Assembly: GCA_048498415.1 (NCBI GenBank)
Contig: JBEHYA010000052.1
Coordinates: 1 to 13,921 of the forward strand
Length of the DNA: 13,921 nt
Direction of reading: 5' to 3'
Source: JBEHYA01 sp048498415
Lineage (GTDB): Bacteria; Pseudomonadota; Alphaproteobacteria; UBA9219; RGZA01
This document shows, one piece after another, positions 1 through 6,414 of this stretch (position 1 is the first letter of the stretch; every line of letters starts with the position of its first letter). The notes under the pieces are model-generated. The model was given only the letters and a program-made list of their open reading frames with translations. It searched no databases and had not been told where the DNA came from. The position numbers and the translations under genes are program-made.

Positions 1-7
1 GTAGGGC

Positions 8-1828
8 TTAAGCCAACCCCATCTTCATTTCATCGATTTCCAGCCAGCGGGTTTCGGCATCGGCCAGTTCCTGCTTGGCTTTTTCAAGGCGCTTGGAGCA
101 GGCGTGGAATAAATCCGGGTCGCGCGAATATAAAGTGGGGTCGCTGAGCTCGTTCAGCAGCGCGTCGATTTCTTTTTCCAGCTTTTCCATGCGCCCCGGC
201 AACTGTTCCCATTCATATTGTAGCTTATAGGAAAGCTTCTGCGGCTTTTCTGGCGCCGGCGCTGGCGCGGCCACAACTTTTGCCGGCGCTTCTGCCTTTT
301 TAGCCGGCGCGCGCTTGGCATCGCGCTGTTCGCGGTAATCCTGGTAGCCAACAAACGCATCCACAACCGCATCGCCGTCGAAGGCCAGAATTTTGCTCAC
401 CGTCTGATCGAGAAAATCGCGGTCGTGGCTCACGATGAACAGCGTGCCGGTATAGGTGGTGAGCATTTCCTCCAGCATATCCAGCGTTTCCATATCCAGA
501 TCGTTGGTGGGCTCATCCAAAATCAAAAAATTGCCCGGGTTGGCCATGATTTTGGCCAGCATCAGGCGGTTTTTCTGGCCGCCCGATAAAATGCCTACGG
601 GGTGCGTGGCCTCCGCCGGGTCAAACAGAAAATCCTTGAGATACCCCACCACATGCCGGCTTTTGCCCATCACATTCACATGGTCGCCGCCATTCGGGCA
701 CAGCGTGCGCCACAATGAGAATTCATTGTTGAGGTCGCGGCGCTTCTGGTCGAAATACGAAATCGTCAGGTTCTTGGCCAGCTTCACGCTGCCCATATCG
801 GGTTTTTCTTCGCCGATCAGCATGCGCAGAAACGTGGTTTTGCCGGCGCCGTTCTTGCCCACAATGCCAATCCGCTCGCCCCGCATCACGCGCAGCGAAA
901 ATTTATCGAGGATTTTTTTATCGCCATAGGATTTGCTGGTCTTATAAAACTCCGCCACGATCTCCGACGACCGTTCATCTTCTCCCGGCGTCCATTCAAT
1001 ACGCGCCAGCATGCGGTTTAGCGCGTTTTTATCGCGCTTTAATTTTTCCCGCTCTTCCTTCATTTTCTCAAGGCGGCGGATGTTGCGTTTGCGCCGCGCC
1101 GGCACGCCGCGGCTCGCCCAATCCACTTCCAGATCCAGAATTTTCTGGCGGTTATGCAATTCGCGCTTTTCCTGTTCAATCGCGGCTTCCTGCCAGTCTT
1201 CAAAATGCTTGAAGCCCAGCGGGCAGACGCGCAGGCGCCCGCGATCCAGCCAGAACACTTTATCGGAAATAGCCGATAAAAACGCGCGGTCGTGGCTCAC
1301 GCACACAATCGCGCCGCGGTAGCCTTTGATAAAATCTTCCAGCCATTCGATGACGTCCAGATCCAGATGGTTGGTGGGCTCATCCAGCAACAGAATTTCC
1401 GGCTCTTCCACCAGTGCGCGCGCCAATGCCGCGCGGCGCAACTGGCCGCCGGACAGCGCGGCCATATCCGCTTCGGGGTCAAGTTCCAGCGGGGCGATGA
1501 CGGTATCGACCTTGTATTCATGCGCGGCGCGGTCTTCGGCGTTTTCCAGCCCTTCGAACACATATTGTTTTACAGTCTGGCCGGCCTTGGCCACCACTTC
1601 CTGCTGCAAATACCCAATACGTGTGCCCTGCAATAAAAACCGCTCGCCTAAATCCAGCTCGCGCGCGCCGGTGATAATATTCATCAGCGTGGTTTTGCCG
1701 GCGCCATTTTTGCCGACCAGACAAATGCGTTCGCGCTCGGTGATGTTGAACGAGAGGTTCTCGAACAGCACCTTTTTGCCGAAAGCGATATGCGCGTCTT
1801 GAACGCTAAGAAGCAGGGTAGCGGGCAA
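8..1828 (-). CDS. uup: ABC-F family ATPase, Uup type
   Basis: A 606-aa soluble protein with two ATP-binding cassettes and no membrane segments, the layout of ABC-F proteins. These act on ribosomes or, for Uup, also on branched DNA intermediates and transposon excision. Cassette 1 has Walker A GKNGAGKT at about 39-46, signature LSGGQ at 125-129 and Walker B LLLDEP at about 146-151. Cassette 2 has an identical Walker A at about 324-331 and LSGGQ at 414-418. The basic inter-domain linker (GVPARRKRN, about 240-250) and the C-terminal coiled coil after an Ala/Pro/Lys-rich tether (about 505-530, then LSYKLQ...EQLP) are Uup hallmarks that set it apart from EttA or YheS. Translation appears to begin at TTG: a stop lies just upstream and no ATG precedes the first strand of cassette 1. 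It lies 35 bp after ydbL on the same strand, so it may be the last gene of that operon. Confidence 0.93.
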   Translation of the reverse strand: MPATLLLSVQDAHIAFGKKVLFENLSFNITERERICLVGKNGAGKTTLMNIITGARELDLGERFLLQGTRIGYLQQEVVAKAGQTVKQYVFEGLENAEDRAAHEYKVDTVIAPLELDPEADMAALSGGQLRRAALARALVEEPEILLLDEPTNHLDLDVIEWLEDFIKGYRGAIVCVSHDRAFLSAISDKVFWLDRGRLRVCPLGFKHFEDWQEAAIEQEKRELHNRQKILDLEVDWASRGVPARRKRNIRRLEKMKEEREKLKRDKNALNRMLARIEWTPGEDERSSEIVAEFYKTSKSYGDKKILDKFSLRVMRGERIGIVGKNGAGKTTFLRMLIGEEKPDMGSVKLAKNLTISYFDQKRRDLNNEFSLWRTLCPNGGDHVNVMGKSRHVVGYLKDFLFDPAEATHPVGILSGGQKNRLMLAKIMANPGNFLILDEPTNDLDMETLDMLEEMLTTYTGTLFIVSHDRDFLDQTVSKILAFDGDAVVDAFVGYQDYREQRDAKRAPAKKAEAPAKVVAAPAPAPEKPQKLSYKLQYEWEQLPGRMEKLEKEIDALLNELSDPTLYSRDPDLFHACSKRLEKAKQELADAETRWLEIDEMKMGLA

Positions 1829-1863
1829 GGCGGTTGATCAGTTCGGCTATAGGGTTGCGTGGA

Positions 1864-2190
1864 TTAGTGCTGTTTCCAGCTGCCGCTGGCATCCTGATAC
1901 CAGGCGCCGGCTTCAAGGCGGCTTTGAATTTCCGGCGCGGCCAGCTTGGCGGTTACATCGGCGCTCTGGCCCTTGCTGGCGCCAATGCGGGCATATTCCG
2001 CCTGGCGCTTGGCATTTACTTCATTGACCAGCGCATCGATTTCCGGGCTGCTCGCGCGCGATACCACATAGCCATCGTTCTTTTCGCCAATCTGGCCGGC
2101 AGCACGGGCGCTGTGCAGGTCAGCTGCAAAAGCGGGCAGGGCAAAAAGCGAAGCGGCGAGGACGAGACTGGCGAGGAGAGTTTTTTTCAT
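1864..2190 (-). CDS. ydbL: YdbL family (DUF1318) periplasmic protein
   Basis: A 108-aa exported protein, the same length as enterobacterial YdbL. Residues 1-22 form a Sec signal peptide: MKK, a hydrophobic core, then a likely cut after AFA. The mature part is small, charged and soluble, containing SPEIDALVNEVNAKR and ending in an aromatic-rich tail (AWYQDASGSWKQH). It also shows the early G-x-I/G-E-K-x-D-G-Y pattern of the family. In E. coli, YdbL is reported to assist YnbE, limiting its uncontrolled multimerisation, so YnbE can pair with YdbH at the outer membrane; the same role is inferred here from identical gene order. It starts 12 bp after ynbE, and a strong AAGGAG site overlaps the ynbE stop codon, so it is likely co-transcribed. 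Function rests on family and neighbourhood only. Confidence 0.9.
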   Translation of the reverse strand: MKKTLLASLVLAASLFALPAFAADLHSARAAGQIGEKNDGYVVSRASSPEIDALVNEVNAKRQAEYARIGASKGQSADVTAKLAAPEIQSRLEAGAWYQDASGSWKQH

Positions 2191-2198
2191 GTGGATAG

Positions 2199-2204
2199 CT
2201 CCTT
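2199..2204 (-). promoter_or_regulatory. Shine-Dalgarno site of ydbL
   Basis: On the minus strand AAGGAG lies 8 nt before the ydbL ATG and overlaps the ynbE TAA stop codon. This fixes the ydbL start. It also suggests ydbL is translated at a higher rate than ynbE and ydbH, whose starts lack a comparable site, as would suit a chaperone needed in excess. Confidence 0.75.
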
Positions 2205-2391
2205 AGAAAATATCTTTGTTCTTGGCGATGGATTTACGCACGTCCTGCTGGATTTCAACCTTCACGTGCTGTTCCACCTTCACATTTAAATTGATCTCAA
2301 TCGGCTTTTCCGGCGCGGCCAGCTGCACGGTGGGCGTGCAGGCCATGAGAAGGAAGGGGGCAACAAGCAGAAGAATGGCGTTCCGGTTCAT
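2203..2391 (-). CDS. ynbE: YnbE family outer-membrane lipoprotein
   Basis: A 62-aa lipoprotein, close to the 61 aa of E. coli YnbE. A short signal peptide ends in a lipobox (L-M-A-C) with Cys18 as the lipidated residue. The mature protein is only about 45 aa. It contains a run of alternating hydrophobic and polar residues (PIEINLNVKVEQHVKVEI) fit for a beta strand. In E. coli, YnbE is proposed to stack on the C-terminal end of YdbH and complete a bridge between inner and outer membranes. Its ATG overlaps the ydbH stop by 4 bp (ATGA), indicating translational coupling. The residue after Cys18 is Thr, not Asp, so there is no inner-membrane retention signal of the classical type, consistent with an outer-membrane location. 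Confidence 0.9.
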   Translation of the reverse strand: MNRNAILLLVAPFLLMACTPTVQLAAPEKPIEINLNVKVEQHVKVEIQQDVRKSIAKNKDIF

Positions 2392-3758
2392 TTCTGATTT
2401 CCGTCTGGAATTTGTTTGAGCAAGGCCTTGGGGTCGATCAGCGACATCACGCCCTGTTCAATGAAATTTAGCACGTCGCCCGTCAAATGCACGTTCAATT
2501 TCACGGGCTTGCCTTCATAAACATCGGGATTATGGCCTTCCAGTGTCATCACGACGGAAAGCGTGTGATTGGGGCCGGTCTCGGCGGTCACGCCCAGCAC
2601 TTTGTATTGTAAATTTTTGAGAATATCGCGCACCAGCGTCACCTGCTCGTTATCGCCGGGAATGGTCTCGGGCGCCATGGTGATGGTGCCGGGGCCATCC
2701 GCGTTCAGCGCGCCCTTGGCAATTTCCAAGCCGCCGCCCGCTTTCAAGGTAACCGGAATAACGCCGGAGACCGCGCCGCTGCCGCTGGCATGTTTGTCGG
2801 TGAGCGTTTGTAACAGCGTATCCACCGAAACTTTTGTCACATTTACATTCAAACGAATATCGCGTTTGCCATTCAGGGGAATATCCACGCTTGCCACCGA
2901 CACATCGCCGCCATTCCACGGCATGCCAGCGCTCACTAATGTCAGCTGGTTTTTATCAGGCGCATTCGGCGATATATCGGCCTTGAAGCTCGCACGGGTT
3001 TTGCCATCCGCGCTTTTGAATTCGCCTTTCATGGTGATGCGGCTCTCGAAGGCTTCCAGCGTGCCTTTACCCGTGAGTGGGGGCAGCGGCATGGCGGCAT
3101 CACTGATCTGCACATTGTCCATCTGCCAGGTGCCAATCCATTTCTGCGCTTTTTCGTCCAGGGTGGCCTGCAGGCTCACCTTGCCGCTGGCAATGCCGAT
3201 GGCGCCGATTTTGGCCTGCCAGTTGCCGGCGGTATAATTAATTTTAGCGGGGTTCGCCTGCCAGTCGATTTCCAGTGGCGCATCGAGATGCAGCTGCGGC
3301 GCATCGATCAGTAAATGGCTTTCCGCCAGCTTTAAACTATCGAGGGGCATCGCCTGCATCGTGGCTTGTGTGACCGGCAGCTTGAAGCCTGCGCCGCCCG
3401 CGTTGTTCTTCTCAAACCCCGTGATCACCCAGCCGCCATCTTTCTGCTGCGCGGCGATGTGCAGGCCCTTGAGGTCGATATGCTGCAGCCGGCCTTTGAT
3501 CAAATCATTCAGCGCATAGCCCAGCTGTAAATTTTTAAGCACCAGCGGATTGTCGGCGCCGACCGAGATATCGTTGATATCCATCTGCGTCGGGCCAACA
3601 TCGGCAACCACCATGCGCACGTCCTTAAAACCCTGATCGCTTAAAATCTGGCTCAGCCGCGTGCCCACCCACGCCTTCCACGGCGCAAAGAAAAACACGC
3701 CAGCAACAAGGACGGCGAGCAGAACAAGTAAAAGGAGAAGGGCGCGTAAAATTTTCAT
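2388..3758 (-). CDS. ydbH: YdbH family AsmA-like intermembrane transport protein (short form)
   Basis: A 456-aa protein with one N-terminal membrane anchor (about residues 4-27, MKILRALLLLLVLLAVLVAG) and an otherwise periplasmic body. The body is rich in short beta strands with amphipathic alternation, typical of the AsmA-like beta-groove proteins that span the periplasm and are thought to carry phospholipids to the outer membrane. The C-terminal region contains the family-like stretch YEGKPVKLNVHLTGDVLNFIEQGV. E. coli YdbH is about 880 aa, so this version is roughly half as long while both ends look intact: it starts with a clean anchor and runs directly into ynbE with a 4-bp overlap. It is the first gene of ydbH-ynbE-ydbL-(uup). 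Assignment rests on the anchor, beta-rich body, C-terminal motif and the diagnostic neighbours. Confidence 0.86.
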   Translation of the reverse strand: MKILRALLLLLVLLAVLVAGVFFFAPWKAWVGTRLSQILSDQGFKDVRMVVADVGPTQMDINDISVGADNPLVLKNLQLGYALNDLIKGRLQHIDLKGLHIAAQQKDGGWVITGFEKNNAGGAGFKLPVTQATMQAMPLDSLKLAESHLLIDAPQLHLDAPLEIDWQANPAKINYTAGNWQAKIGAIGIASGKVSLQATLDEKAQKWIGTWQMDNVQISDAAMPLPPLTGKGTLEAFESRITMKGEFKSADGKTRASFKADISPNAPDKNQLTLVSAGMPWNGGDVSVASVDIPLNGKRDIRLNVNVTKVSVDTLLQTLTDKHASGSGAVSGVIPVTLKAGGGLEIAKGALNADGPGTITMAPETIPGDNEQVTLVRDILKNLQYKVLGVTAETGPNHTLSVVMTLEGHNPDVYEGKPVKLNVHLTGDVLNFIEQGVMSLIDPKALLKQIPDGNQK

Positions 3759-3876
3759 GTGCGTGCGATGGAGAGTGGCTCCCTACATATAAGTATGAAA
3801 GCCGAACTTGGCTACAGAATGGCGCGCCGCGCCTGAAAACCCGCACAAGTCCTTTATTTATGGGCCTATTTAATCG

Positions 3877-3906
3877 TTGATTTCGCCCCGCATTATGCGC
3901 GATAAC
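3877..3906 (+). promoter_or_regulatory. Probable sigma70-type promoter of tRNA-Gln
   Basis: TTGATT at 3877-3882 and GATAAC at 3901-3906 are separated by 18 bp, each matching 4 of 6 consensus positions. Transcription would begin near 3913, about 8 nt before the mature tRNA. The AT-rich stretch at about 3851-3875 just upstream could serve as an UP element, as is common for tRNA genes. The rest of the 3759-3920 gap must also hold the divergent ydbH promoter, for which no convincing pair of hexamers was seen. Confidence 0.35.
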
Positions 3907-3920
3907 AGTCCACCAACGCT

Positions 3921-3994
3921 TGGGGGATCGTCTAGCGGTAGGACTACGGACTCTGACTCCGTCAGCCTAGGTTCGAATCCTAGTCCCCCAACCA
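3921..3994 (+). tRNA. tRNA-Gln, anticodon CTG
   Basis: A complete 74-nt cloverleaf can be folded by hand. The acceptor stem is TGGGGGA (3921-3927) with TCCCCCA (3984-3990). The D stem is 3930-3933 with 3941-3944. The anticodon stem ACGGA/TCCGT encloses the loop CTCTGAC with anticodon CTG at 3953-3955, which decodes CAG. The T stem is CTAGG/CCTAG with loop TTCGAAT. The discriminator base is A3991 and CCA (3992-3994) is encoded. The weak first T-A acceptor pair followed by five G-C pairs is typical of bacterial tRNA-Gln. Confidence 0.97.
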
Positions 3995-4029
3995 AACCCG
4001 AGCCGCCATTCTGGCGGTTCAGGTTTGGT
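3991..4029 (+). terminator. Large hairpin directly on the tRNA 3' end, possible terminator
   Basis: ACCAAACC (3991-3998) pairs with GGTTTGGT (4022-4029). After a 2x2 internal loop, AGCCGCC (4001-4007) pairs with GGCGGTT (4013-4019; one G-T pair) around the loop ATTCT. The 5' arm includes the tRNA discriminator base and CCA. Only a broken T stretch follows (TTGTGG), so it is at best an imperfect intrinsic terminator. It could instead be a processing or stability element. Confidence 0.55.
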
Positions 4030-4059
4030 TTGTGGTTCTCAGGGTTGAGCCTCGTTCGA

Positions 4060-4086
4060 CAAAACACGACGTTCAGGCGTGTTTTG
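4060..4086. repeat. Inverted repeat, 8-bp arms
   Basis: CAAAACAC (4060-4067) and GTGTTTTG (4079-4086) are perfect inverted arms around an 11-nt loop. On the top strand the descending arm carries TTTT, and on the bottom strand the same is true, so it could act as a weak bidirectional terminator. It is the second of four hairpins packed between the tRNA and its partial copy. Confidence 0.6.
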
Positions 4087-4092
4087 CGCGCC

Positions 4093-4109
4093 GCCCGGCG
4101 AAGCCGGGC
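4093..4109. repeat. GC-rich inverted repeat with GAA loop
   Basis: GCCCGGC (4093-4099) and GCCGGGC (4103-4109) form a perfect 7-bp stem closed by a GAA triloop. It resembles the short GC-rich palindromes of dispersed extragenic repeats. No U-tract follows. Confidence 0.6.
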
Positions 4110-4131
4110 AAGTCTGAGGCAAAGCCGAAGA

Positions 4132-4157
4132 TGAAATCATGCCAAAGCGTGATTTCA
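4132..4157. repeat. Inverted repeat, 11-bp arms with tetraloop
   Basis: TGAAATCATGC (4132-4142) pairs with GCGTGATTTCA (4147-4157) around the loop CAAA; ten pairs are Watson-Crick and one is T-G. It ends 1 bp before the partial tRNA copy. It contains the ATG at 4139 that would extend the next reading frame upstream, which argues against that ATG as the true start. Confidence 0.7.
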
Positions 4158-4158
4158 C

Positions 4159-4177
4159 AATCCTGGTCCCCCAACCA
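4159..4177 (+). repeat. Partial copy of the tRNA-Gln 3' end (att-like direct repeat)
   Basis: AATCCTGGTCCCCCAACCA matches the tRNA 3' end at 3976-3994 in 18 of 19 positions, differing only at A3982/G4165, and lies 183 bp downstream. It covers half of the T arm, the 3' acceptor strand, the discriminator base and CCA, but no other tRNA part is present. A duplicated tRNA 3' end is the classical footprint of site-specific integration (attL/attR). It could also be a module of a tRNA-linked repeat. No integrase gene lies between the copies. Confidence 0.75.
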
Positions 4178-4192
4178 TTTTTCTATAAAATC

Positions 4193-4888
4193 ATGAAACA
4201 TCCGCATACCGAAGGCCATCTTGTTTCACGTGTCGGCTGGCTGCGCGCGGCAGTGCTGGGCGCGAATGACGGCATCATTTCAACCGCCAGCCTCATTCTG
4301 GGCGTTGCCGCTGCAGCGGCGCCGCAGCAAACGATTTTACTGACCGGGCTGGCAGGGCTGGTTGCCGGTGCGATGTCGATGGCGGCGGGCGAATTTGTCT
4401 CGGTCAGCTCGCAATCGGATACTGAAAAAGCCGATCTGGCGCGCGAGACCCGCGAATTAAGCAAGAACCCCGAATTTGAAAAGGAAGAACTTGCCCAGAT
4501 TTATGTGGCGCGCGGCGTCGCACCCGATCTCGCGCAGCAGGTCGCCGTGCAGTTGATGGCCAAAGACGCATTGGGCGCCCATGCGCGCGACGAGCTGGGC
4601 ATTTCCGAGCATACGACCGCCCGCCCCATTCAGGCGGCGCTGGCATCCGCCGCGGCGTTTTCGCTGGGCGCCGCGGCGCCGCTTCTGCTGGTGCTGCTTG
4701 CGCCAGCCGGCCGGTTGGTAGCGGTGGTGAGTGCCGGCTCGCTGCTGTGTCTGGCATTGCTTGGCTATGTGGGCGCCCGCATCGGCGGCGCGGGCGTTCT
4801 AAAACCTGTGATCCGCGTGACCTTCTGGGGCGCGTTTGCCATGGCGGTCACCGCCGGCATTGGCGCGCTGTTCGGCGCGCCTATCTAA
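4193..4888 (+). CDS. VIT/CCC1 family Fe(II)/Mn(II) transporter
   Basis: A 231-aa membrane protein of the vacuolar iron transporter (VIT1/CCC1) family, which moves ferrous iron or manganese out of the cytosol. Family signatures are clear: LRAAVLGANDGIISTASL in the first membrane helix and GLVAGAMSMAAGEFVSVSSQ in the second. A charged cytosolic segment rich in Glu/Asp (DTEKADLARETRELSK...EKEELAQ), where the family binds metal, follows, then three further hydrophobic helices: five in all. The start is placed at 4193 rather than at the in-frame ATG at 4139, because the extra 18 residues would be encoded by the tRNA-derived repeat and its hairpin. No Shine-Dalgarno is visible at either start; TATAAA at 4184-4189 is close upstream of 4193. 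The gene ends in an 8-bp tail-to-tail overlap with nadR. There is no ferritin-like domain, so it is not MbfA. Substrate is inferred from the family. Confidence 0.9.
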   Translation: MKHPHTEGHLVSRVGWLRAAVLGANDGIISTASLILGVAAAAAPQQTILLTGLAGLVAGAMSMAAGEFVSVSSQSDTEKADLARETRELSKNPEFEKEELAQIYVARGVAPDLAQQVAVQLMAKDALGAHARDELGISEHTTARPIQAALASAAAFSLGAAAPLLLVLLAPAGRLVAVVSAGSLLCLALLGYVGARIGGAGVLKPVIRVTFWGAFAMAVTAGIGALFGAPI

Positions 4889-5840
4889 AACGCTGATCAA
4901 TCGCAGCAACCGCCTGCTCCAGCCGCCCGGCGCCGCTAAGGCACACATAGGGCAACTTCCGTTTATCCAATTCATCCTTACACAAATCAAAAAACTTCTT
5001 GCGCCGCGCATCATCCGGAAAATACCGGTTGCCGTCGTCTTCCCATGGAATGTCGATATCGCACAATAAATACAGGTCGGCATAATGATCGAACGCATCG
5101 AGTTCCGGCAGGCGTTCGCCCAGCAGCATCTCCGCCCACAGCGCGGTCATCAGTTCATCGGTATCGAGAATAAGGTAACGCCGGGCTTCGGGTAGCAGGG
5201 CGGCTGTGGCGGCGCGATGGCCATGGGCGATATTGATTAAATCCTCGCGCTCACATTCCAGCCCGAACGTCTCGGTATAAAGGCGGCCATATTCTGGCAC
5301 GCATACCGTGCGGTAGTGCGCGGCAAGTTGATTGGCCAGTGTGGTCTTGCCCGTGCTTTCCGGCCCGAACAGGCAGATTTTTTTGGTGTAATGGGGGCGC
5401 ACGACGGCGGGAATATAATCCCAGAACGCGCCGGGGTTTTCGCGGATTTTCGTGGCGGAAACCGGCACCGCCGCGCGGCCGATATCCACCGGCACAAAGG
5501 CCGCATCCAGTTCCCTGGCCAGGCGCCGCCCGTATTCTTCCGAGGCAAACACATAATCGATTTTTTCCGGATGCGCCTTGCGGCAAATCGCGCGCCACAC
5601 ATCCCAGAAATCCGCGCGCTCCGATGGATCCTGCGGCACCTGTTCATGCAGATGCACGATCCGTGCTTTAGGAAATAGCGCCTTCATCCATGCGGCGCGC
5701 AAATAACCGTCCATCGGCTCGCTCGGCTGGGTGGAAACCAGAATGGTAAGTTCGTCGCAGTACTGCTGCGCGAATTCGCACATATAAACATGGCCCTTAT
5801 GCGGGGGCATGAATTTACCGAGCAGAAACCCCCTACGCAT
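4881..5840 (-). CDS. nadR: Bifunctional NadR: NMN adenylyltransferase / ribosylnicotinamide kinase
   Basis: A 319-aa cytosolic enzyme with two NAD-salvage domains. The N-terminal nucleotidyltransferase has GKFMPPHKGH, with the HxGH signature at His14/His17, and a SATKIR motif at about 128-133; it joins NMN and ATP to give NAD. The C-terminal kinase has a P-loop GPESTGKT at 159-166 and phosphorylates nicotinamide riboside to NMN. No N-terminal helix-turn-helix precedes the first domain, so unlike the enterobacterial protein it is not expected to repress transcription. The start at 5840 overlaps the pnuC stop by 8 bp (ATGCGTAG). The open frame extends 24 codons further upstream, but only inside pnuC, and the nucleotide-binding strand begins right after this ATG. 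It is the last gene of the operon, receiving the substrate imported by PnuC. Confidence 0.93.
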   Translation of the reverse strand: MRRGFLLGKFMPPHKGHVYMCEFAQQYCDELTILVSTQPSEPMDGYLRAAWMKALFPKARIVHLHEQVPQDPSERADFWDVWRAICRKAHPEKIDYVFASEEYGRRLARELDAAFVPVDIGRAAVPVSATKIRENPGAFWDYIPAVVRPHYTKKICLFGPESTGKTTLANQLAAHYRTVCVPEYGRLYTETFGLECEREDLINIAHGHRAATAALLPEARRYLILDTDELMTALWAEMLLGERLPELDAFDHYADLYLLCDIDIPWEDDGNRYFPDDARRKKFFDLCKDELDKRKLPYVCLSGAGRLEQAVAAIDQRFR

Positions 5841-6414
5841 GGCCCGCCTGCTTTTTATATTCGCGCCGCCACAGCCACAGGCCATAGACGGCGTTGATAA
5901 GAAACGCGGCATAGACGCCGCTGGTGATATAGAGTTCCTTCACGGCATAAAGCGGCGTGGCCAGCGCATCCACCGCGATCCAGAAATACCAGCATTCCAG
6001 TTTGCGCTGCATCAGCAGCAACTGCCCGGCGACCGAGAGCATGAGAATGCCGGAATCGATAAAGGGAAAACTGGCATTGGTGGAATAATATAAAAAACTG
6101 CCGTACAGCGCGGCGGCCAATAGCGCAAGCGGCAGATACAGCAAAAGCTCCTGGCGCGTAGTGCGGGTAATCGGGCGCGCGGCCTTCTGCTTCTTCACAT
6201 GCTGCCAGTTAAACCAGCCCTGCAGGCTGGTTGCGATAAAAAACACCTGTAGCGTCACATTGGCGTAAAGCTGCGTCTGGTAGAACATCACGCCGTACAA
6301 CATGCAGCCCAGAATGCCGATGGGCCAGGTGAGCACATGGTTGCGCGCAGCCAGAAACACCGCCGGCACTGTCACGATATTTCCTGCAATTTCCCAGAAC
6401 GTCATAGCGGCCAT
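5833..6414 (-). CDS. pnuC: PnuC nicotinamide riboside transporter
   Basis: A 193-aa inner-membrane protein with about seven hydrophobic helices and the PnuC pattern: TWPIGILGCMLYGVMFY early, LYANVTLQVFFIATSLQGWF in the middle, and a late RKLECWYFWIAVDALATPLY. It carries nicotinamide riboside by facilitated diffusion; intracellular phosphorylation by NadR traps it. Related members carry thiamine (PnuT) or riboflavin (PnuX), but the immediately downstream nadR, overlapping by 8 bp, favours nicotinamide riboside. The ATG at 6414 shares one base with the stop of the upstream gene (TAATG). A second in-frame ATG three codons later (MTFWEIAG) could be the true start. Confidence 0.92.
   Translation of the reverse strand: MAAMTFWEIAGNIVTVPAVFLAARNHVLTWPIGILGCMLYGVMFYQTQLYANVTLQVFFIATSLQGWFNWQHVKKQKAARPITRTTRQELLLYLPLALLAAALYGSFLYYSTNASFPFIDSGILMLSVAGQLLLMQRKLECWYFWIAVDALATPLYAVKELYITSGVYAAFLINAVYGLWLWRREYKKQAGHA

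Noticed and set aside
3870..4067. 65-aa minus-strand reading frame containing GFEPRLTESESVVLPLDDPP
   Set aside because: It is the antisense translation of the tRNA-Gln gene, a well-known source of false protein predictions.
3877..4134. 85-aa plus-strand reading frame across the tRNA
   Set aside because: It reads straight through the tRNA and the hairpin cluster, and its composition is not protein-like.
4139..4192. N-terminal extension of the VIT-family gene (start at 4139)
   Set aside because: The 18 codons come from a hairpin arm and the tRNA 3' copy, there is no ribosome site, and the family's first helix begins shortly after the ATG at 4193.
5841..5912. 24-codon upstream extension of nadR
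   Set aside because: It lies inside pnuC, adds residues before the conserved first beta strand, and the ATG at 5840 has the typical overlapping stop-start arrangement.
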